A model generated the notes under the pieces. It was not told the DNA's origin. It searched no databases and was given only the letters and a program-made list of their open reading frames with translations. 8,219 nucleotides of DNA from Armatimonadota bacterium (lineage in GTDB: Bacteria; Armatimonadota; Zipacnadia; Zipacnadales; UBA11051), in assembly GCA_030612305.1 (NCBI GenBank), contig JAUWOG010000083.1:1-8219 (forward strand). Reading direction: 5' to 3'. The first letter of the stretch is position 1; each line of letters begins with the position of its first letter. Below are positions 1 to 6,000 of the stretch, one piece after another. Both the position numbers and the translations under genes were made by a program.

Positions 1-579
1 CGCCATCAAGTCATCACCCTCACCCGAGATGCTCAGACCTGATACGCAGATGACACGGGGGTAGGTGCGCAAGGACGCATAGAAGCCCTCAATCTGCGCC
101 AGGTCCCCCTCTATGGCCAGGCTAATCGGGCCGGGCAGAGCAATGAAACCGTCGTCGGGAATCGTTGGTGGGTTCATCTCCGGCTGTGGGAACGTGATGC
201 TGCTGTTCAGCGTGACACTCGTAGAGTCTATCCACTCCTTGGTGATGCGCGGCAGGTCCTCGCGGTACTCGTACCACAGCGCTATCATTGCGCCCAGAGG
301 CTGGTAGTCCGATATCGGGAAGCTCTTGCTGTCACGCAGTTCCTGCAGCCGCACTTGCGCCTGCTCCCACTCAGCCTGGACGCCGGCGAGCCTCGCCTCG
401 ACCTCGCTCCGCCGGCCAGCCTCTTGCTGTTCGGTCGCGAGCTTCTGCTGCCATTCGGCAAGTTCCGCCTGCTTCGGCTTGATCATCTTGAACAGTCCCA
501 GCCCGACGATAGCCGCCACAAGCACTACCCCCGCGCCGACAATCGCAAACCACGGAACTTTGCCCAGGAATCTCCGCAT
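1..579 (-). CDS. pilO: PilO-like type IV pilus inner-membrane alignment protein (C-terminus cut by window edge)
   Basis: This is an open frame of 193 codons running off the left edge in frame. The protein has a short basic N-terminus (MRRFLGK), one transmembrane helix at about residues 10-32, and a Glu/Gln/Arg-rich coiled coil at about 35-85. A periplasmic ferredoxin-like domain follows. It contains the segment IEGFYASLRTYPRVICVSGL (about 162-181), which fits the PilO/GspM pattern of a small helix, then Leu-x-x-x-Pro-Arg, then a beta strand. In known systems PilO heterodimerises with PilN and contacts PilP, linking the motor platform to the secretin. It lies 67 nt after pilN in the same direction, as expected for a pilMNO operon. 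The start is uncertain: ATG at 579 has AGGGAG 12 nt upstream, while an in-frame GTG at 588 would add three residues but sits only 3 nt from that motif. PilO proteins are usually about 200 residues, so little should be missing. The identification is good, although the family is weakly conserved. Confidence 0.85.
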   Translation of the reverse strand, partial: MRRFLGKVPWFAIVGAGVVLVAAIVGLGLFKMIKPKQAELAEWQQKLATEQQEAGRRSEVEARLAGVQAEWEQAQVRLQELRDSKSFPISDYQPLGAMIALWYEYREDLPRITKEWIDSTSVTLNSSITFPQPEMNPPTIPDDGFIALPGPISLAIEGDLAQIEGFYASLRTYPRVICVSGLSISGEGDDLMA

Positions 580-591
580 CTTGTCCACATG

Positions 592-597
592 CTCCCT
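592..597 (-). promoter_or_regulatory. Ribosome binding site of pilO
   Basis: The minus strand reads AGGGAG here. It is 12 nt before the ATG at 579 and 3 nt before an in-frame GTG at 588. Another ATG at 590 is out of frame and too close. The spacing does not settle which start is used. Confidence 0.5.
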
Positions 598-646
598 GTT
601 CGGCTCCCGTCCGCCTGCTGCCGGCCGGCGGCGCGGGGCCTGTCAA

Positions 647-1381
647 CTAGGCGCCCGGCGGCGGTGGTGCTCCGCCGCCGCCGTCCATACCCGGTCCTCC
701 CATCGGCGGCATCATACCTTCGGGGCCTCCGGGCATTCCGCCACCTGGTGCTCCTGCTCCCGCTCCGCCCCCGACCGCGGGCGGCTGTGGTGTCTCGATC
801 GGGTCAGTCAAGGTCGCCGTCACGTTGAAGGTGATGACTTCCTCCCTCGCGATAGTGGGAGCGGTGGCACTACCCGCTCTCTCCGGCTCAACGCTCTCGC
901 CCGGCGGCATACCTGATATCTGGATCCCGGTGATGTGAGGGCACTGGATCAGATTCAGCACAAAGCGCCCCGCTTCGGTGGTGTCGCTTACCTGCACAGT
1001 GAACGAAACGCTCGCCGGAGGACTAATCGAGAAGCTGCTCATCGGCGCCTGCACGTAGATGTACTCATTGATCTTCCAGAAGCGGTCGAAGTACACCTCG
1101 CCGCTGCCGTCCGCCTTCTCGACGAACTTTATCTTGCCCGCTATCGGATCCAGTTCCGTCTGCTTGGCGCTGGCTTCGCTGTCAATCGCGCGAACGGCCT
1201 CCGCCTTCGTATGGGCCTCGTTGTACTCCTCCTCAGTCTGCGCGATGTTTGTCTTGACCTGCTGCAGCCACAGAAACATCACCACAGCAGCAACGGCGAT
1301 GGCCACGCCGCTGAACATCAGGAGTCTGACGTTACGTCGTCCCTGAGCGATGCTTCTGGGTAGCAGGTCTATGCGTAGCAC
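647..1381 (-). CDS. pilN: PilN-like type IV pilus assembly protein with Gly/Pro/Met-rich tail
   Basis: The 244-residue protein begins MLRIDLLPRS, a variant of the conserved INLLP motif by which PilN's cytoplasmic N-terminus docks into PilM. A transmembrane helix follows at about residues 18-39, then a Glu/Ala/Lys-rich coiled coil at about 41-75. A periplasmic domain (about 95-195) ends in beta strands such as VITFNVTATL. The last 48 residues (197-244) are low-complexity Gly, Pro, Met and Ala, which is not typical of PilN and makes the protein longer than the usual 180-220 residues. The start is GTG at 1381, supported by GGAGGA 6 nt upstream and by the LLP motif beginning at once. It lies 48 nt after pilM and 67 nt before pilO. 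In known systems PilN bridges the PilM ring and PilO/PilP across the inner membrane. The order and topology make the call secure despite sequence divergence. Confidence 0.9.
   Translation of the reverse strand: MLRIDLLPRSIAQGRRNVRLLMFSGVAIAVAAVVMFLWLQQVKTNIAQTEEEYNEAHTKAEAVRAIDSEASAKQTELDPIAGKIKFVEKADGSGEVYFDRFWKINEYIYVQAPMSSFSISPPASVSFTVQVSDTTEAGRFVLNLIQCPHITGIQISGMPPGESVEPERAGSATAPTIAREEVITFNVTATLTDPIETPQPPAVGGGAGAGAPGGGMPGGPEGMMPPMGGPGMDGGGGAPPPPGA
650..793 (-). other. Low-complexity Gly/Pro/Met tail of PilN
   Basis: PilN residues 197-244 are almost entirely Gly, Pro, Ala and Met, with runs such as GGGAGAGAPGGGMPGG and a PPPPGA end. Being after the periplasmic domain, the tail should lie in the periplasm. 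It contains no Cys, Lys or aromatic residue. It follows the last beta strand of the PilN fold and is expected to be disordered. Confidence 0.75.
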
Positions 1382-1387
1382 AAGTTG

Positions 1388-1393
1388 TCCTCC
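1388..1393 (-). promoter_or_regulatory. Ribosome binding site of pilN
   Basis: The minus strand reads GGAGGA, 6 nt before the GTG start at 1381. This strong Shine-Dalgarno match fixes the non-ATG start. It directly abuts the 3' arm of a hairpin (1394-1411). Confidence 0.8.
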
Positions 1394-1411
1394 CGTCCGG
1401 AAACCCGGACG
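1394..1411 (-). promoter_or_regulatory. Hairpin in the pilM-pilN intergenic gap
   Basis: The minus strand reads CGTCCGG-GTTT-CCGGACG: a perfect 7-bp GC-rich stem with a 4-nt loop. It lies in the 48-nt gap between the pilM stop and the pilN start, with the pilN Shine-Dalgarno beginning at the next base. No T-run follows, so it is not an intrinsic terminator. It could tune pilN translation, mark an mRNA processing site, or protect a 3' end. That it forms is likely; its role is unknown. Confidence 0.55.
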
Positions 1412-1429
1412 ATCTATGCTCCGACGCTC

Positions 1430-2896
1430 TCACTCGGGCACAGTCAATGGCATGTTCCGCAGAGCCAGGCCCACCGCGATGCTCACTGTCGGCCCGATCT
1501 CCGCCAGGTACTTCTCCGAAATGCTGTCCGCATCCACCTCGATGTGAGTCCACGGATTGCTGACCTCGGTCGGAATCCCCATCCCGATCTCGGCCTCCAT
1601 GAACTGGGCCAGCCCACGCATTGAAGCGCTGCCGCCCGAGAGGATTATCTTGCTGATGAACTCGTCGCGATGCTCGTTCTGGTAGCGCTGCACCGACTGA
1701 CGTACGTCATTGGCCAGTTCGCCGAGCGCGTCAAGCATCGCCTCCGAGACCGGCTCGCACGCCCACCTCACGTCCTCAGGAATGTCCAGCTCCGCTTCTG
1801 CTTCGGCCGCCGGAGCCCCTTCCTCGTCCCCCTCGCCCTCTTCTTCCAGCGGCGCAGCAGCATCACCATCGTCCGCTGCAGCCGCCTCCGTCACATCATC
1901 CGACGCCTCTGCATCCGCAGTTGCCGTGTCATCCGGCGGAAGCTCGTAGGTCTGCGCGTCTATGTCCACGCGCGTCGCCATTTCGTCGGTGTCCTCGCCA
2001 TCCTCTTCTAATTCCTCGGTGTATTCCGCATCCCCGGCAGACAGCTCGAAGACAGAATCGCTGTCTTCGTCCACCAAATCATCGCCTTCGCCTTCCTCTT
2101 CGTACTCATCCTCGTCATACTCTTCGCCCTCATACGTGGCAAGCGCTGCCATGTCGGCGAACTGGCGTTTGGCACGCTCGGACTCCTCCTGCGTCAACTG
2201 CACATTCTCTCTGACCGCCGTGCTCAATGCCTCGCCGCCGGTGGGCACGTTCCTGATGAAGACGGGCACGCCCTGGCAGAAGATTGAGATGAGGCTGCTG
2301 CTATGGCCGATGTTGACGTTCACCACCGTGGACTGCATGAGCTCTTCATCGCCCGCTTCGACAAGCGAGCGGCCCAGCGCAAGCGGCTCCGCGTCAATCG
2401 CTATCGGATTCAGCTTTGCCGACAGAATCGTCTCAGCGTGCGAGTTCACCATTTCCTCGTGAGCGATAACAAGCAGCACTTCCATGTTCTCGCTCTGCGG
2501 GTCCTCACCGGGGTGATTGACGGGCTGGAAATCATAGATGATCTCCTCGACCGGGAAACGCGACTGGCGGTCCAACTCCCAGCGCACGCCCTCCTCCAAC
2601 TCCTTCTCGTCCATGCGGGGCAACTCGGGGATTCTCACATCCACGTTGCTCTGACCGCCGACCGAGGTGACGACCTTCTTCACCCCGAAACCGTAGTCCG
2701 CCACGGCATCCCTGATCGCCTCACTGACCGCGTCCTCATCCACAACGCGGCCATCCACAACGCTGTTAGGTGGGGTCGGTATAACCGCGGGACGCCCGAC
2801 GAGGACTACCTCGGTGCCGCTGAGGCGCAATTCAACAAGCTTTATCGTCTGCGTCCCGATGTCCAAACCCAACACATGAGTTGCGCCTCGAGCCAT
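1430..2896 (-). CDS. pilM: PilM-like actin-fold ATPase of type IV pilus assembly, with a large acidic insertion
   Basis: The 488-residue protein has the FtsA/PilM actin-like signature. The phosphate-1 loop is LGLDIGTQTIKLVEL (9-23), the phosphate-2 loop is VNVNIGHSSS (192-201), and the adenosine motif is ILSGGSASMRGL (418-429). The segment KELEEGVRWELDRQSRFPVEEI (98-119, with one break at R110) matches the PilM-specific region. There is no membrane helix, so it is cytoplasmic. In known systems it binds nucleotide and PilN's N-terminus and links them to the motor. Typical PilM proteins are about 350 residues; the excess here is one acidic insertion at residues 254-375. The start is ATG at 2896, with AGGGAG 8 nt upstream. 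It is the first gene after a promoter at 2961-2990 and is followed by pilN and pilO. Identity is secure; FtsA and EutJ-type relatives are excluded by the neighbours and the PilM-specific segment. Confidence 0.95.
   Translation of the reverse strand: MARGATHVLGLDIGTQTIKLVELRLSGTEVVLVGRPAVIPTPPNSVVDGRVVDEDAVSEAIRDAVADYGFGVKKVVTSVGGQSNVDVRIPELPRMDEKELEEGVRWELDRQSRFPVEEIIYDFQPVNHPGEDPQSENMEVLLVIAHEEMVNSHAETILSAKLNPIAIDAEPLALGRSLVEAGDEELMQSTVVNVNIGHSSSLISIFCQGVPVFIRNVPTGGEALSTAVRENVQLTQEESERAKRQFADMAALATYEGEEYDEDEYEEEGEGDDLVDEDSDSVFELSAGDAEYTEELEEDGEDTDEMATRVDIDAQTYELPPDDTATADAEASDDVTEAAAADDGDAAAPLEEEGEGDEEGAPAAEAEAELDIPEDVRWACEPVSEAMLDALGELANDVRQSVQRYQNEHRDEFISKIILSGGSASMRGLAQFMEAEIGMGIPTEVSNPWTHIEVDADSISEKYLAEIGPTVSIAVGLALRNMPLTVPE
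1772..2137 (-). other. Acidic insertion within PilM
   Basis: PilM residues 254-375 hold 55 Asp/Glu in 122 positions, one basic residue (R309), and no Lys or His. The first half is Tyr/Glu/Asp-rich (for example YDEDEYEEEGEG) and the second is Ala/Glu/Asp-rich. It interrupts the actin fold between the helix EESERAKRQFADMAALA and the helix VSEAMLDALGELANDVRQSV, which in ordinary PilM are joined by a short linker. It looks disordered. The reading frame and flanking fold remain intact, so this is an in-frame expansion and not a frameshift. Confidence 0.85.
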
Positions 2897-2904
2897 GAAT
2901 GTAT

Positions 2905-2910
2905 CTCCCT
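2905..2910 (-). promoter_or_regulatory. Ribosome binding site of pilM
   Basis: The minus strand reads AGGGAG, 8 nt before the ATG at 2896. It supports that start. Confidence 0.75.
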
Positions 2911-2960
2911 GCGGCGCTGGTTGTGATCATTACCGCATCTTGTGCTACCTGTTCACGTCG

Positions 2961-2990
2961 AGTGTAGTGTATAAGCAGGCCCTTTGTCAA
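2961..2990 (-). promoter_or_regulatory. Sigma70-type promoter of the pilMNO genes
   Basis: The minus strand has a perfect -35 box TTGACA (2990-2985), an 18-bp spacer, and a -10 box TACACT (2966-2961, four of six consensus bases). Transcription should begin near 2954, leaving a 5' leader of about 55-60 nt before the pilM ATG. It is the only good promoter match in the gap and faces pilM. Three GATAC repeats lie just upstream of the -35 box. Confidence 0.6.
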
Positions 2991-2999
2991 GCATAAACA

Positions 3000-3049
3000 G
3001 ATACACGGCCGCAGCCGCCCGATACACTGGCACTGCGGGGCCGATACCG
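3000..3049 (-). repeat. Three GATAC-type repeats upstream of the pilM promoter
   Basis: On the plus strand GATACAC occurs at 3000-3006 and again at 3021-3027, and GATACCG at 3043-3049. The starts are 21 and 22 bp apart, about two helical turns, so the copies fall on the same face of the DNA. The nearest copy is 9 bp upstream of the -35 box. This arrangement fits tandem activator sites, but three short matches in a small gap could also be chance. Confidence 0.4.
3007..3042. repeat. Imperfect inverted repeat in the upstream gap
   Basis: The plus-strand arms GGCCGCAG (3007-3014) and CTGCGGGGCC (3033-3042) are complementary apart from a 2-nt bulge, with an 18-nt loop. It overlaps the GATAC repeats. 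No T-run follows on either strand close by, so it is not an obvious terminator. Confidence 0.35.
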
Positions 3050-3073
3050 TGTCTCTACACACTATATTTCGAC

Positions 3074-3098
3074 AAAAAGATGGCTGGACAGTTCCTCC
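3074..3098 (-). terminator. Possible weak terminator after the giant gene
   Basis: Starting at the last base of the stop codon, the minus strand can fold GG-A-GGA-ACTG-TCC-AG-CC and is followed after three bases (ATC) by TTTTT (3078-3074). The stem is short and interrupted, so termination would be inefficient at best. It is the only terminator-like structure between the giant gene and pilM. Confidence 0.3.
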
Positions 3099-6000
3099 TA
3101 CGTTGGATCGAACGAGACAGTCGCCGCCTGACGCTCCCGCGCCACCGTGCCCGTCTCCGGAGATACCACTGCCGAATACACGTCGGACGACTGTAGAATG
3201 ATCGGCTCTCCGCCAACGCGCGCCCCCGCATCGGGCGTGCTCCCGAGGCCGCTGGCATTCAGCAGCCGCAAATCAAAGACCCGCCCCAGACTCGTCCAGA
3301 ACAGCCAGTAGCGCACCGTATTCATGCCACTCGCGCTGTACACCTCCGGCTGGACCACCAACCGACCCTCGGCGCCACCTGTCCGAATCGGAATCGGCCG
3401 CTCCACAGACCATCCCGGGACCTGGTGATATTCCGAATGCGTGGCGCCATCAGGGGTGTCATAGACAATATGCACCGTCGTACCCACATAGGCGTCGGTC
3501 AGCCGCACAATCCCCGCCATCAGCTCCGCAGCACCACTACTATGCGTGATAGCAGCCCCCGAATACGCGTTCTGCAGCGTGCTGATGCCGCTGATCGGCG
3601 GCTTCGCCACCTGCACCGAGGTCGCATACGACTTGCACATGAACCCACTCCGACCGAAATGCGGCGCGCTGCTCACCGGATACCGCCGCCGCCAGAACAC
3701 CGTCAGCCGGCTCGGATCCACGCCCGGGATATAGAACGCCGACGGACAGTCGTCATCCGCACCGTTCCGCGTCACGCGATACACGTAGGGATGATACGAG
3801 CCGAATACCGCGACATCAATCAGATTTACCCCGCCACCAAGTGTCATCCCGTCATTGAACACAGCCAGCGGATCAGCCGGATTGTCCACATTGAACAGCG
3901 GCGAACTGAAGCTCAGCGTCCCCGTCGCCGGATTGATCTCCATCATCACTTGCCGGCCCGATACCGACGGGTCCTGCAACAGATAGCTCGTGCCATCCAG
4001 AATACCCGGCGGCATCGGCATCGTTGCCCCGTCCAGCGCATACAGCCTCGGATAGACGCGGTACACGCCCCGCGAGCGCAGATACTCGCCCGCCTCCCAT
4101 GTCAGCAGGAATGTCGCCGCCTGCGGACGCCCTCCGTCATTCGGGTCGTCATAGATCAGCGACAGGCAGAATACCGGGTCCACCAGCGACGAGTTATTCC
4201 ACACGAAGTCGGCGTCGCCGCGCACTAAGTTAGCGGTCGCAGGATCCGGGATATGCGGTGTCTCCGCGAAGTTGTCCCCGGCCCCCGTATAGTGACACGC
4301 CCAGTCGAGGTGCCGGGTCGTGAATACCTGCCGCAGCCCGTTGGCACCCAACTCCTCCGGCATCTGCGTCCACGCCGCGGCGTTCGTATAGACCCACGGG
4401 CCGTCGAGGTAGCTTGTCCGCGCGAACGCCAGCTTCCCGTAGTTGGGAACCCCGCTGTTCTGCCCGTCCATGCCATTGATATCAAAGCGCGTCCAGCAGA
4501 TGTCCGCCTCCTGCTCGGAGCGCGCATAGCCGGAGAAGAACAGATTCACATCGCCACCCGGATCCAGAAATACCGACGGGTCCTTGGCATAGACAAACGG
4601 GCTCTGCGACGGCTTCCTGATATTGACCAGCAGCGTCTCATCGCGCGGGTCAATGGTGGGGAAGACATCCGAGCGCCATTCCCGGCTGGCACGATTCGTT
4701 ACCGGCACCGGCCCCTCGTTGTCGTCGGTAGTCCCCAGCGTGTGGTCCCAGCGGTACATCAACTGCTGCTTGCCCGCCGAGCCCGTGTGCCAGAACAGCC
4801 AGTGCTCGCCGCCGCCGTCAATGAAGCTGCGCAGATTCTCCTTCGGCAGACCGGTCGAGTATATCCACTCACCCGCTCCGGACCCGCTCCAGGCCCAGTC
4901 GCCCGCGGTCGAGGTGTCATACCGCAGCGTTGACTCAGTGCCGCCCGGGTGCTGCAGCCGCCGGTGCCAGAACGCCCAGCGCCCCGCACCATTCCCCAGC
5001 GCCCACGGGCTCGAAGAAACCGTCCCTGCCCCGCTGTCATTGCTCAGGTTGTACGGGTCAACCAGTTCCGAACCGCTGAGCGGCCACGAGTACGACCGGT
5101 ACAGCGGGTCATTAGCCGGCGGTGCGTTATACGTAGCAGTCGCATACAGCAGATTCACCGGAGCGCTGCTTGACGGAATGTCGCTTATGTCATCGCCCGG
5201 CGCGCACGTGACCGGCAGACTCCCGGTCCCCGCTGCACTCGGCCGACTCCCCGCCCAGATTACCTGCACCCGGTTGTTGGCAGCGATGATCGGCGTCGGC
5301 GACGCATCCGCCGAGTAGTAGTCATTCTGCGGAAGCCGGCTGCCAAACACCCGCACATCGCCCGCCACCGTATCATAGACCGGCTCCAGCGGGTAGTCCA
5401 CCAGCGGGTCGAACTGGGTGTTGAAGGTATTCGTACCGGCGCCGCCCGGGCCGCCGATCTGGAAGCTCAACGCCCCATCACCATTCGTATCGAGGAAGCA
5501 GAGCGTCTGCCCCAGATACGTGCCCGCAGGCTGCCCCAGTGGTATCGGCTGCTCATTGTACACGCCACCTACGGCCGGATAGCCTGCCTGCAGGCTGCCG
5601 AGTTGCTCGACGCCGCTGGGCGCAAATGCCGGCGCCGAGGCGATATTCCAGCTTGGGAAGTCCCGCCATGCTGGCGGAACATTCCCGTACGGGCTGAAGC
5701 TCTTCATCGTCAGCCTCGTAATCGGCGTAGTCTGGGCCATGCGCCCCCGCGAATAGTCGTAGGCGGGCACCTGCAGCCGGCTGTAGTGCGGCAGCGCCAC
5801 ATCCGCCGAGGCCGCATCACGGTTGGTCACATTCGCAAGACGCACCGCCGACGTGATGTTCCCGTTGTTCACCAGGGGCATCGTCGCCTCAAGGCTGGTA
5901 TCAGCCGGGAAGGCGCGGTTGCCCACTATGCCCTGCACGTTCACATCCGGGCGGCTGCTACCCACGCCCGGCTGCACGCGACCCATTTGCACCGCCGCCG

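Noticed and set aside
371..646. Minus-strand open frame overlapping the start of pilO
   Set aside because: It is out of frame with the real PilO, which has a membrane helix, coiled coil and the family motif; the overlapping product is Arg/Gly/Ala-rich with no domain features.
641..646. TTGACA after the pilN stop as a promoter for pilO
   Set aside because: The sequence 16-19 bp downstream is GC-only and offers no -10 box.
1710..2462. Plus-strand Ser-rich frames opposite pilM
   Set aside because: The Ser, Ala and Pro runs are the antisense of the Glu/Asp-coding acidic insertion; no start signals or family features.
3049..3060. Short inverted repeat GTGT-CTCT-ACAC
   Set aside because: Only four base pairs, no T-run or other context; easily chance.
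2832..3062. Small minus-strand Cys-containing frame in the promoter gap
   Set aside because: It spans the promoter and overlaps the pilM start out of frame; no family features.
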